Shown: piece after piece, positions 19,782 to 28,258 of the stretch
Layout of the letters: each line of letters opens with the position of its first letter
How positions within the stretch are numbered: position 1 is the stretch's first letter
NCBI GenBank assembly: GCA_030527425.1
Contig: JAUNAV010000006.1
Location: forward strand, 1-56,351
DNA: 56,351 nt
Source: Tissierellia bacterium
Lineage (GTDB): Bacteria > Bacillota > Clostridia > Tissierellales > Peptoniphilaceae
Reading direction: 5' to 3'
Notes under the pieces: generated by a model
The model's database searches: none
Told to the model about the DNA's origin: nothing
The model's input: only the letters and a program-made list of their open reading frames with translations
Program-made: the position numbers and the translations under genes

Positions 19782-21593
19782 TTATTCTTCGTCATCATCT
19801 ACAACTTCATAATCAGCATCGACAACATCATCGTCATCATTTGACTCGTTTTGTGCCTGTTGATTGTTATTATACATCTTTTCAGATACTTTGTATAAAG
19901 ATTGTGTCAAATCATCAGATTTTTGTTTTATTAATTCACCATCGCCACTATCTAATACATCTTCAACTGCTTTAATTTTTTCGTTGATTTCATCTTTTTC
20001 AGATTGATCTAATTTATCATCTTCAGCAGTCTTTTTAGCTTGATATACTAAAGATTCAGCATTATTTCTAGCTTCAATTGATTCTTTCTTTTTCTTATCT
20101 TCTTCAGCATATTTTTCTGCTTCTTTTACTTTTCTATCAATTTCTTCGTCTGTTAGATTAGTTGATGATGAGATAGTAATTTTTTGTTCTTTTCCACTTC
20201 CCATATCTTTTGCAGATACATTAACAATACCATTAGCGTCAATGTCGAAAGTTACTTCAATTTGAGGAACTCCTCTTTTTGCTGGTGGAATTCCTGTAAG
20301 TTGGAATCTTCCTAAAGTAGTATTGTCACTAGCCATTTCTCTTTCACCTTGTACTACATGAATATCAACTGAAGTTTGTCCATCTGCTGCTGTAGTAAAT
20401 GTTTGTGATTTTTTAGTTGGAATAGTTGTATTTCTTTCAATTAATTTTGTCGCTACTCCACCTAAAGTTTCGATTCCCAATGATAATGGTGTAACATCGA
20501 GTAGTAGTAAATCTTTTACTTCACCTGTTAAAACTCCACCTTGGATTGCTGCTCCCAGTGCAACACATTCATCTGGATTAATATCCTTTTGAGGAGATTT
20601 TCCTGTAATATCTTTAACTAATTCACTAACAGCAGGAATTCTTGTTGAACCTCCTACAAGAAGTACTTTATCAACATCTGATGCACTAAGACCAGCATCT
20701 TTTAATGCATCTTCAACAGGTTTTCTAGTTTTTTCAACTAAATCTTTTGTCAAATCTTCAAATTTTGCTCTTGATACAGTTTGATCCAAGTGAACTGGTT
20801 GTCCATCAACTGCTGTAATAAATGGAAGATTTACATTTGTTGATTTTGTTGTGGACAATTCTTTTTTAGCTTTTTCAGCTGCATCTTTTAATCTTTGCAT
20901 AGCTGTTAGATCTTTTGTTAAATCTACACCTGTCTCTTTTTTGAATTCTGAAGCGAGATAATCCATTAATGCATGGTCAAAATCATCTCCACCAAGTGAG
21001 TTATTTCCTCTAGTTGCAAGTACTTCAAAAACTCCATCGCCTACTTCAAGTATTGAAACATCGAAAGTACCACCACCAAGGTCGTAAACCATGATTTTTG
21101 ATTGTTCACTTTCTTTATCCATACCATAAGCAAGTGCTGCTGCTGTAGGCTCATTTATAATTCTTTTAACTTTAAGTCCTGCAATCTTTCCAGCATCTTT
21201 TGTAGCTTGTCTTTGAGCGTCAGTAAAATATGCAGGTACTGTAATAACAGCTTCTTCAACTGTATCATTTAGATAACTTTCAGCATCTGATTTGATTTTT
21301 TGAAGAATCATAGCTGATACTTCTTCAGGGGTATATCTTTTTGAATCTATTTCTTCAGTCTTATAGTCTTTACCCATTTCTCTTTTAATAGACATTATTG
21401 TTCTGTGAGGATTTGTAATGGCTTGTCTTTTTGCTGTTTCACCGACAAGTCTTTCGCCATCTTTTGAAAATGCTACTACTGAAGGAGTTGTTCTATTTCC
21501 CTCTGAATTAGGAATGATTGTAGCATCTCCACCTTCCATAACTGCCACTGCTGAGTTTGTTGTACCTAAATCTATTCCAATTATTTTTGCCAT
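19782..21593 (-). CDS. dnaK: Chaperone DnaK (Hsp70)
   Basis: This 603-residue Hsp70 has the ATPase signature [13 protein letters not shown] (residues 5-17), [17 protein letters not shown] near residue 168, and [13 protein letters not shown]. The interdomain linker [12 protein letters not shown] and the substrate-binding domain with its helical lid follow. It ends in an acidic tail with the EEVD-like VVDDDEE typical of bacterial DnaK. It is the third gene of the hrcA-grpE-dnaK operon and works with GrpE and DnaJ encoded beside it. Confidence 0.98.
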   Translation of the reverse strand: MAKIIGIDLGTTNSAVAVMEGGDATIIPNSEGNRTTPSVVAFSKDGERLVGETAKRQAITNPHRTIMSIKREMGKDYKTEEIDSKRYTPEEVSAMILQKIKSDAESYLNDTVEEAVITVPAYFTDAQRQATKDAGKIAGLKVKRIINEPTAAALAYGMDKESEQSKIMVYDLGGGTFDVSILEVGDGVFEVLATRGNNSLGGDDFDHALMDYLASEFKKETGVDLTKDLTAMQRLKDAAEKAKKELSTTKSTNVNLPFITAVDGQPVHLDQTVSRAKFEDLTKDLVEKTRKPVEDALKDAGLSASDVDKVLLVGGSTRIPAVSELVKDITGKSPQKDINPDECVALGAAIQGGVLTGEVKDLLLLDVTPLSLGIETLGGVATKLIERNTTIPTKKSQTFTTAADGQTSVDIHVVQGEREMASDNTTLGRFQLTGIPPAKRGVPQIEVTFDIDANGIVNVSAKDMGSGKEQKITISSSTNLTDEEIDRKVKEAEKYAEEDKKKKESIEARNNAESLVYQAKKTAEDDKLDQSEKDEINEKIKAVEDVLDSGDGELIKQKSDDLTQSLYKVSEKMYNNNQQAQNESNDDDDVVDADYEVVDDDEE

Positions 21594-21602
21594 ATTAACC
21601 TC

Positions 21603-22151
21603 CTATTTTGATACCTTTACCATTGCTGCTCTTATAACTTTATTATCTATCATATATCCTTTTTGGAAAGTTTCTATAATATAATCTTCTTCAAATTCAT
21701 CATTTTCTTCAGTCATAACTGCATTATGAAATTTTGGATCAAATTTTTCTCCATCTGATTTAATTTCAGTTAATCCTTCTTGTTTTAAAACCTTAAGCAT
21801 TTCATCTCTTGTCATTATCATGCCTTTGACGAAAGGATCGTCTTCATCTTTATCTTTTAATGCTCTGTCAAAATTGTCAAGCACAGGAAGAAGATTTTCA
21901 ATTAATGAAGTACTCGCAAATCTTTTAAATTCTTTTTTTGCCTTTTCTTCTCTATTTTTATAATTTGTAAAATCTGCTAAAAGTCTTTGGTACTTATCCT
22001 TAAACTCGTCTTTTTCATCTTTTTTAACTTTCTCTTCTTTTGAAGAAATATCTTCTTTGACTTCTTTGTCAATAGAATCATCATCTACAATTTCTGCTTC
22101 TATCTCTTCAATATCTTCTTGTTTCTTTTCATTTTTCTCTTTATTTTCCAA
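21603..22151 (-). CDS. grpE: Nucleotide exchange factor GrpE
   Basis: GrpE releases ADP from DnaK. A charged disordered N-terminus precedes the long coiled dimer helix (FKDKYQRLLADFTNYKNR) and the beta domain (EGLTEIKSDGEKFDPKFHNAV and FQKGYMIDNKVIRAAMVKVSK). I place the start at TTG 22149-22151 because AAAGGTG lies 8 bases before it; the ATG at 22167-22169 touches the hrcA stop and has no ribosome site. The gene lies between hrcA and dnaK as usual. Confidence 0.93.
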   Translation of the reverse strand: MENKEKNEKKQEDIEEIEAEIVDDDSIDKEVKEDISSKEEKVKKDEKDEFKDKYQRLLADFTNYKNREEKAKKEFKRFASTSLIENLLPVLDNFDRALKDKDEDDPFVKGMIMTRDEMLKVLKQEGLTEIKSDGEKFDPKFHNAVMTEENDEFEEDYIIETFQKGYMIDNKVIRAAMVKVSK

Positions 22152-22169
22152 TTTGCACACACCTTTCAT

Positions 22170-23183
22170 CTAATGATTAAGTAAATAAGATATCAACTGA
22201 ATATCATCAATAATCTTTTTATATCTAATTCTTGTAGGGCCGATTACTCCTATCTGACCAAAAGTATTTTTATCATAATTAAAGTGACTAGTTATCAAGG
22301 TTGTGTTTTTAAGTTCTTTAGGGTAATTTTCATTTCCAATTTTAATTTCAAGTGGCTTGTTTATACCATCTAAAAGATCTTTAATTCTCTCTTTTGCATC
22401 AAAAAATTTAATTAGTTCCTTAGCTTTTTTTAAATCACTAAATTCTTTAAAATTGAAGATATTTCCTAAACCTTCAATCATAACTTCGCTTTTTGTCTCA
22501 AGATTTTCTTCATTATCTAATATATCTATAATCTTTGAAACAAGCTCTTTATAATTTTCTAAGTCTTTTAAATACACATCCTTTAACTTTTCTAAAGTCT
22601 TTTTATAATCATCTTCCTTGATGATATCTTTTAAGCAATTATTTAAATATTCGATTTTTGAAACATCTATTAAATTCTCTAGAATAATTCTTTCATCTAA
22701 GACCATACCGTTATCATATACGCAAATCAAAACTAACTTCTTTTGAGTTATTGGTATTAGCTCTACGCTTATAAGCTTTTTAATATTTGAGCTTATCGTA
22801 AGTGATATAGCTGTACAATTAGTTATATCAGATAAAATCTTGGTTGCATTTTCCATGATATTTTCTGGGCTAAATGTATTTTTGTCCAATAACTTTGCAA
22901 TATTATTTTTAGTATGATCATAATTGTTTTCTACTTGTTCGCTTAATATATTATCTACATAAATCCTATAACCCCTATCAGAAGGTAATCTTCCAGAAGA
23001 AGTATGGGCTTTTTGCAAAAATCCCATCTTTTCTAAAGAACTCATCTCATTTCTGATAGTTGCCGGTGATATGTCTAGATTATATTCTTTAGCTAAAGAT
23101 TTTGATCCGACAGGCTCACCATCAGTTATATAGGTGTTTATTATTGAATATAATATCATGATCTTCCTGTCATCAAACATCAT
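22170..23183 (-). CDS. hrcA: Heat-inducible transcription repressor HrcA
   Basis: HrcA binds CIRCE and represses the heat-shock genes; GroE supports its folding. The 337-residue protein has the N-terminal winged helix (YNLDISPATIRNEMSSLEKMG near residues 29-49), the motif SGRLPSDRGYRIYVD and the C-terminal GPTRIRYKKII stretch. Two adjacent ATG codons follow GAGGTG. It heads the operon hrcA-grpE-dnaK and carries a CIRCE-like site in front, so it should control itself. Confidence 0.96.
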   Translation of the reverse strand: MMFDDRKIMILYSIINTYITDGEPVGSKSLAKEYNLDISPATIRNEMSSLEKMGFLQKAHTSSGRLPSDRGYRIYVDNILSEQVENNYDHTKNNIAKLLDKNTFSPENIMENATKILSDITNCTAISLTISSNIKKLISVELIPITQKKLVLICVYDNGMVLDERIILENLIDVSKIEYLNNCLKDIIKEDDYKKTLEKLKDVYLKDLENYKELVSKIIDILDNEENLETKSEVMIEGLGNIFNFKEFSDLKKAKELIKFFDAKERIKDLLDGINKPLEIKIGNENYPKELKNTTLITSHFNYDKNTFGQIGVIGPTRIRYKKIIDDIQLISYLLNH

Positions 23184-23193
23184 TTCACCTCAT

Positions 23194-23219
23194 TTAGCAC
23201 TCTTTAATTCGACTGCTAA
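23194..23219 (-). promoter_or_regulatory. CIRCE-like operator of the hrcA operon, 8-base spacer
   Basis: The minus strand reads TTAGCAGTC-N8-GAGTGCTAA. The consensus is TTAGCACTC-N9-GAGTGCTAA, so one arm has one mismatch and the spacer is one base short. It lies between the -10 element and the hrcA start. Confidence 0.85.
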
Positions 23220-23223
23220 TATT

Positions 23224-23251
23224 AATATACTAAGTATTTTTTGAATGTCAA
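23224..23251 (-). promoter_or_regulatory. Promoter of the hrcA operon
   Basis: On the minus strand TTGACA (23246-23251) and TATATT (23224-23229) are 16 bases apart and the CIRCE-like site follows directly. The hemW stop codon lies at its upstream edge. Confidence 0.75.
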
Positions 23252-23252
23252 G

Positions 23253-24377
23253 TTAAATAATCTCTCTAAAGAAACTATTTGATAAATCAAATCCTTTTTG
23301 ACTAAATGCTACATAACCATTTTCTATATTAAAAAATCCTAGATCATCATATTTTCTAAAAGGTAAAAAGAATCTAACCAAAAGCTCTTCTTTAAATCTA
23401 GATCTAAAATCTCTAATTCTAATACCTTCTGTAGTTCTTAGCTTCATTATTATATATTCAATCATAAGATCTTCTTTATTCAAAAACTCCTTATTAACAA
23501 TTGGCTTCTTATTATTTTTAATTTTATTTTTATACACTGAAAAATTACCAGTATTTTCAGTTCTAACAGAATCAATAAATGAAGCAGCGCTCAATCCAAA
23601 GCCTAGATAATTTTCACAATTCCAATATTTTAGATTATGTCTAGATTCATACCCATCCTTTGAGAAATTGGATATTTCATATCTTAAATAATCTCTTTTT
23701 TCAAGCTCTTTAACTATATAATTAAAGACATCTCGTTCATAGTCTTCATCCATCAATTCTAATTTATTCTTTTTATACAAAGTATTAAAATAACTTTTTT
23801 TCTCAAGGATCAAAGAGTACCATGAAATATGAGTTATATCAAGTTTATCTATGCATGAAAGATCAAACTTAATATCATCTAAAGTCTGATTGGGAAGATT
23901 TAAAATCATATCAATACTAATATTTTTAAAACCAACTTCTTTTAACAAATCAAATGCTTTAAAGATATCTTCTTTTGTATGACTTCTACCAATATCTTTT
24001 AATATCTTATCATTAAAGCTTTGAACACCCATTGAAATTCTATTGATGCCTAATCTTCTATATAATTTTAATTTTTTAATATCTAGACTCTCTGGATTTA
24101 CTTCTATAGTTATTTCTGCATCCTTTTTAACCTTATATCTTCTTAAGATTTTAAAAATTTCTCTTAAATATTTTCCATCTACATATGAAGGCGTGCCTCC
24201 ACCGATATATATACTATCTATTTCGTATTTGTATAGATCATTTAATTTGATCTCTTTAATTAAATTTTCAAAATAATCCTCCATCCAATCTTCAAGATTT
24301 TGGAATGCAGTAAAATCACAATAATAGCATTTTTTCTTACAGAAAGGTATGTGGATATAAATTCCTATATTTTTCAT
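23253..24377 (-). CDS. hemW: Radical SAM coproporphyrinogen III oxidase-like protein HemW
   Basis: The 374-residue protein has the radical SAM motif PFCKKKCYYCDF (residues 12-23), YIGGGTPSYVD near residue 57 and the HemN C-terminal region. HemW proteins are heme chaperones rather than coproporphyrinogen oxidases; the cysteine pattern CxxxCxxC without the extra HemN cysteine supports HemW. It lies between lepA and hrcA, the standard place in Firmicutes. Confidence 0.93.
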   Translation of the reverse strand: MKNIGIYIHIPFCKKKCYYCDFTAFQNLEDWMEDYFENLIKEIKLNDLYKYEIDSIYIGGGTPSYVDGKYLREIFKILRRYKVKKDAEITIEVNPESLDIKKLKLYRRLGINRISMGVQSFNDKILKDIGRSHTKEDIFKAFDLLKEVGFKNISIDMILNLPNQTLDDIKFDLSCIDKLDITHISWYSLILEKKSYFNTLYKKNKLELMDEDYERDVFNYIVKELEKRDYLRYEISNFSKDGYESRHNLKYWNCENYLGFGLSAASFIDSVRTENTGNFSVYKNKIKNNKKPIVNKEFLNKEDLMIEYIIMKLRTTEGIRIRDFRSRFKEELLVRFFLPFRKYDDLGFFNIENGYVAFSQKGFDLSNSFFREII

Positions 24378-24396
24378 AATTCTAAAAAGAGAATAC

Positions 24397-26205
24397 CTAC
24401 TTGGTATCCTCGTATTTTAAGACTGCTAAGAAAGCATCTTGTGGAACCTCTACACTTCCTAGCTGCCTCATTCTCTTTTTCCCCTCCTTTTGTTTTTCTA
24501 GTAATTTTTTCTTTCTTGAAATATCTCCACCATAGCATTTTGACAATACATCTTTTCTTAAAGCTTTTACAGTCTCCCTTGCAATAACTTTATTTCCAAT
24601 GGCAGCTTGTATTGCTATTTGAAATTGCTGTCTAGGAATTTCTTCCTTTAATTTTTCAGCAATAGATCTTCCTCTATCATATGCAAAATCTTTATGAACA
24701 ATGGTAGATAAAGCATCTACAACGTCTCCATTTATTAAAATATCAAGTTTTATTAAATCACTTTCAACATAGTCACAAACTTCATAGTCCAATGAGGCAT
24801 ATCCTTTTGTCCTAGATTTCAATGAATCAAAGAAATTATAAATAACTTCATTTAATGGAATTTTATATTTAATATTTACTCTATTTTCATCAATATATTC
24901 CATATTTACTAAATTACCACGTCTTGCTTGCGAAAGTTCCATGACTTGTCCAATATAATCTTTTGGAGTCATAATCTCAACATTAGCCATTGGTTCCTTT
25001 ACAGTTTTGATAGTAGTTTGATCCGGCCAATCATTGGGATTTTGAATTTCTAATTTTTCACCATTATTTAAAATTACTTTATATATTACAGATGGTGCTG
25101 TAGCAATGATATTTAAGTCAAACTCTCTTTCAAGCCTTTGAGAAATAATATCCATATGCAAAAGTCCCAAAAATCCACATCTTAAACCTGTTCCTAAAGC
25201 CATTGAGTTTTCTTGTTCAAAAACTAAAGATGCATCATTTACTTGTAATTTCTCCAAGGCATCTCTTAATTTATCAAAACTTTCGCCTTCAGCTGGATAT
25301 ATACCGCTATATACCATTGGTACGACTTTTTTATAACCTGAAAGCCTATTTTCTGTTGGATTATAATAGTCAGTAATTGTATCTCCAACTTGAGCATCTC
25401 TGACATTTTTTATACTTGCTTCGATAAATCCAACATCTCCACTTTTTAATATATCTGTCTCAATTTTTTTATCTTTTGAATATCCTACTGCTGTAACTTC
25501 AAAGTCTTTACCTGTTGCCATCATCTTTATTCTATCGCCAGGTTTAACTGAGCCATCAAAAACTCTAACATAGCATACAACGCCTCTGTATGCATCATAA
25601 TAAGAATCAAATATCAATGCTTTCAATGGTTTTTCATCTTCATCTTCTGGTGCCGGAACTTTTTTTACAATATATTCTAAAACATCATCTATATTAAGTC
25701 CGCTTTTAGCAGAAACTAAAGGAATATTTTCAGTATCAAGAGCTAATTCATTTTCAATTTCTCTTTTAGTATCCTCAATCTTTGCACTTTTTAAATCTAT
25801 TTTATTAATAACAGGAAGAATTTCTAGATCCTGTTCTAAAGCCAAGTAAGTATTAGCAATTGTTTGAGCTTCTACACCTTGAGTAGAATCTACAACTAAT
25901 ATCGCGCCTTCACATGCTTTTAATGATCTTGATACCTCATAATTAAAATCAACATGGCCTGGAGTATCGATTAGATTTAATTCATAGTCTTTTCCATCTT
26001 GTGCATGATAATTTAATTTTATAGCCTTAAGCTTGATAGTTATTCCTCTTTCCTTTTCTAATTCCATATTATCAAGCTGTTGCTTTAAAACTTCTCTTTT
26101 TGTTAAATTTCCACATTTTTCTACTAATCTATCAGCAAGGGTACTCTTTCCATGATCTATATGAGCTATAATAGAAAAATTTCTGATATGTTCTTTTTTC
26201 TTCAT
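24397..26205 (-). CDS. lepA: Elongation factor 4 (LepA GTPase)
   Basis: LepA is a ribosomal GTPase related to EF-G that acts in initiation or back-translocation under stress. The G domain shows [14 protein letters not shown] (residues 14-27), DTPGHVDF (near 81) and NKIDL. The LepA-specific C-terminal domain ends with [14 protein letters not shown]. The length of 602 residues is exact for the family. The ATG lies one base past the lepB stop, so the two are one transcript. Confidence 0.98.
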   Translation of the reverse strand: MKKKEHIRNFSIIAHIDHGKSTLADRLVEKCGNLTKREVLKQQLDNMELEKERGITIKLKAIKLNYHAQDGKDYELNLIDTPGHVDFNYEVSRSLKACEGAILVVDSTQGVEAQTIANTYLALEQDLEILPVINKIDLKSAKIEDTKREIENELALDTENIPLVSAKSGLNIDDVLEYIVKKVPAPEDEDEKPLKALIFDSYYDAYRGVVCYVRVFDGSVKPGDRIKMMATGKDFEVTAVGYSKDKKIETDILKSGDVGFIEASIKNVRDAQVGDTITDYYNPTENRLSGYKKVVPMVYSGIYPAEGESFDKLRDALEKLQVNDASLVFEQENSMALGTGLRCGFLGLLHMDIISQRLEREFDLNIIATAPSVIYKVILNNGEKLEIQNPNDWPDQTTIKTVKEPMANVEIMTPKDYIGQVMELSQARRGNLVNMEYIDENRVNIKYKIPLNEVIYNFFDSLKSRTKGYASLDYEVCDYVESDLIKLDILINGDVVDALSTIVHKDFAYDRGRSIAEKLKEEIPRQQFQIAIQAAIGNKVIARETVKALRKDVLSKCYGGDISRKKKLLEKQKEGKKRMRQLGSVEVPQDAFLAVLKYEDTK

Positions 26206-26206
26206 C

Positions 26207-26752
26207 CTATGCCTTTCCTATAAAACCAAAATCTCCAAAGGGTAATATTCTAAAGACAGCATGTCCTATGATATGTTTTCTTTCAATAGGACCAAATGAT
26301 CTTGAGTCATTGCTCTGTCCAGGAATTCTATTATCACCCATAACAAAGTACTGATCATCATCTAGTATCCAATCTTTTGTTTGTGTTGTAGTTTCTGTAT
26401 AATCAGTATTTATATAATCTTCAGGATATATATTACCGTTGACATATACTTTGCCATCTTCAATTGTTATTTTATCTCCTGGTAATCCTATTACTCTTTT
26501 TATATATTTAACTCCCTTTTCTTCAGGAGCATCTATTATAACAATATCAGATCTTTCTATACCCGATAAATTCATTGAAATTTTATCTACAAAAAGCAAA
26601 TCATTGTTATGTAGAGTATTATTCATAGAATTTCCTTGAACTTTTGTAGTATCGCCTATAAACACTTTAAAAAGGATCGCAATAATTATAGCTACAGCTA
26701 AAGTGCGGACCCATTCTAATACAGTTTGAAAAGTTTTATCATTTTCTGTCAT
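26207..26752 (-). CDS. lepB: Signal peptidase I
   Basis: This membrane-bound serine protease removes signal peptides. One N-terminal membrane helix (about residues 13-30) is followed by the catalytic Ser in QGNSMNNTL (about residue 42) and the Lys in [14 protein letters not shown] (about residue 80), then [13 protein letters not shown]. The length is 181 residues. In spore formers the space between rpsT and lepA holds gpr and spoIIP; here a signal peptidase takes it. It has its own promoter and leads the lepB-lepA-hemW transcript. Confidence 0.96.
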   Translation of the reverse strand: MTENDKTFQTVLEWVRTLAVAIIIAILFKVFIGDTTKVQGNSMNNTLHNNDLLFVDKISMNLSGIERSDIVIIDAPEEKGVKYIKRVIGLPGDKITIEDGKVYVNGNIYPEDYINTDYTETTTQTKDWILDDDQYFVMGDNRIPGQSNDSRSFGPIERKHIIGHAVFRILPFGDFGFIGKA

Positions 26753-26773
26753 ATTAACTCCTTACAATGCTTT

Positions 26774-26801
26774 ATTATACCATTAGCTATAAATTTTTAA
26801 A
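26774..26801 (-). promoter_or_regulatory. Promoter of lepB-lepA-hemW
   Basis: On the minus strand TTTAAA (26796-26801) and a perfect TATAAT (26774-26779) are 16 bases apart, about 20 bases before the lepB start. Confidence 0.65.
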
Positions 26802-26853
26802 TATGATATAGTATTAAATACATAGAGTAATCATTTGAAATTTAATAAAGTAC

Positions 26854-26882
26854 TTGATCTTTTGTCTTTTTTAGTGTATGAT
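26854..26882 (+). promoter_or_regulatory. Promoter of rpsT
   Basis: TTGATC (26854-26859) and TATGAT (26877-26882) are exactly 17 bases apart, 32 bases before the rpsT ATG. It fires away from the lepB promoter. Confidence 0.7.
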
Positions 26883-26914
26883 AATGAAGTTAGAAAATAC
26901 TACGGAGGTGAATT

Positions 26915-27181
26915 ATGGCAAATATTAAATCAGCTATCAAAAGAATTGATGTTACTAAAAAACAAACAGCCAGAAATAAAGCTAGAAAAAGCGAAATTAA
27001 AACTTACATCAAAAAATTCGAAAGCTCTTTAGAAGAAAAAGACTTTGAAAAAGCTAGTGAATATTTAAAACTGGTAGATAAAAAAATGAAAAGAGCTGCT
27101 TGTAAAAATGTTATTCACAAAAATAAAGTAGCTAGAACTGTTTCAAATTTATCAAAAAAATTAAACGAAGCAAATGCGTAA
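26915..27181 (+). CDS. rpsT: 30S ribosomal protein S20
   Basis: The 88-residue protein begins MANIKSAIKRIDVTKKQTAR and has the three-helix lysine/alanine-rich build of S20, ending KNKVARTVSNLSKKLNEANA. It binds 16S rRNA early in assembly. It has a perfect GGAGG site, its own promoter and a following hairpin. Its orientation opposite to its neighbours is also found in Bacillus. Confidence 0.98.
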   Translation: MANIKSAIKRIDVTKKQTARNKARKSEIKTYIKKFESSLEEKDFEKASEYLKLVDKKMKRAACKNVIHKNKVARTVSNLSKKLNEANA

Positions 27182-27189
27182 TTTTTGAG

Positions 27190-27252
27190 TCGAGTCATGT
27201 TCGCCAGCGAGAGAAATCTCTCGCTATCAGGGGAATATGAGTCGATTTTTTT
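27190..27252 (+). terminator. Long imperfect hairpin with T tract after rpsT (terminator or small RNA)
   Basis: TCGAGTCATGTTC (27190-27202) pairs with GAATATGAGTCGA (27233-27245) with one G-G mismatch and one G-U pair. Inside lie a short CC/GG pairing and a perfect 8-bp stem AGCGAGAG/CTCTCGCT with an AAAT loop. Seven T follow. This ends the rpsT transcript, but it is much longer and more interrupted than the other terminators here. Confidence 0.8.
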
Positions 27253-28258
27253 ATGCAAATTTTCCAATTAATAGCTCCATTTCAATATTCATATTGAATT
27301 TTTCGCTTTTCATACTTTTATCCATTTTAAAGATATGTGAATGGATTTTAATTAATTCATCTATAGAGAAATTATTGGCAAACTTTGTTAATTTAGTGTA
27401 TTCAAATTTTGATAATTTAGTGATTTTTAAGCAATAACTTAAATTATGTCTGAATTTAGATACAGATTTTACTGCAATTAAATTTCTAACTTGTCTTAAA
27501 ATCATGTGATATATCATAAAAATATCTTCATTGTTATTTAATAGATTAAAATAAGCGTCCATAGACTTTTTAATATCTCTTTGGCTTAATGCATCCATTA
27601 AATTAAAAATATTCATATTGATAATTTTATCTAACTGCTTGTAAACATCATCTTCGCTAACTTTTTTTTCTGTCGAATTTGCTATGATTTTATCTACTGT
27701 GTTGGAAATATCATAAAGCGATAATTTGCTATCTTTGCCTAAATATGAAAATCTTTCAATTATTTCTCTTATTAATGATTTAGAAATTTTCTTTCCATTT
27801 CTTACAAATCTCTTACCAATAAAATTTAATAATTGCTCGTCATTTAGCCTTTTTATTTCAACTAAATTATTTTGTTTTAATATTTTCTTGTAAAAAGCAC
27901 CTTTGAATATTTGACTTTTAGAAAATATTAAGAGTATTGAATAATCAGGAAAATCATCCACATCATTTTTTAAATTATCTAGAAATTTATAATCCTTTAA
28001 TTTATTTTTTGTTAGTTCTAAGTCATCTATAATTATATATTTTTTTTCATCCATAATTGGATAAGTTTCAAATGCAGATTTTAAATCAGAATACTCAACA
28101 TTTGTGCTAAACTTTATATAATTAAATTCTACAAGATTTAATTCATCCTTGATATTTTCAATAATATTATCTTTTAAAAAATCCTCTTCACATTCAAAAA
28201 GATAAATACCTTTTAATTTTTTGTTCATTAGTACTTTCATAAATTCAATATAATTCAT
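27251..28258 (-). CDS. holA: DNA polymerase III delta subunit
   Basis: HolA is the subunit of the clamp loader that opens the sliding clamp. The 335-residue protein is divergent but has the family pattern: an N-terminal segment KLKGIYLFECEEDFLKDNII, the motif KYIIIDDLELT near residue 73, SILLIFSKSQIFKG, and a helical C-terminal domain. The gene follows comEC with a 4-base overlap (ATGA), the same neighbour as in Bacillus, which supports the call. Confidence 0.9.
   Translation of the reverse strand: MNYIEFMKVLMNKKLKGIYLFECEEDFLKDNIIENIKDELNLVEFNYIKFSTNVEYSDLKSAFETYPIMDEKKYIIIDDLELTKNKLKDYKFLDNLKNDVDDFPDYSILLIFSKSQIFKGAFYKKILKQNNLVEIKRLNDEQLLNFIGKRFVRNGKKISKSLIREIIERFSYLGKDSKLSLYDISNTVDKIIANSTEKKVSEDDVYKQLDKIINMNIFNLMDALSQRDIKKSMDAYFNLLNNNEDIFMIYHMILRQVRNLIAVKSVSKFRHNLSYCLKITKLSKFEYTKLTKFANNFSIDELIKIHSHIFKMDKSMKSEKFNMNIEMELLIGKFA

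Noticed and set aside
26835..27032. Plus-strand frame overlapping the start of rpsT
   Set aside because: It runs through the rpsT promoter and the S20 coding region in another frame and has no ribosome site.
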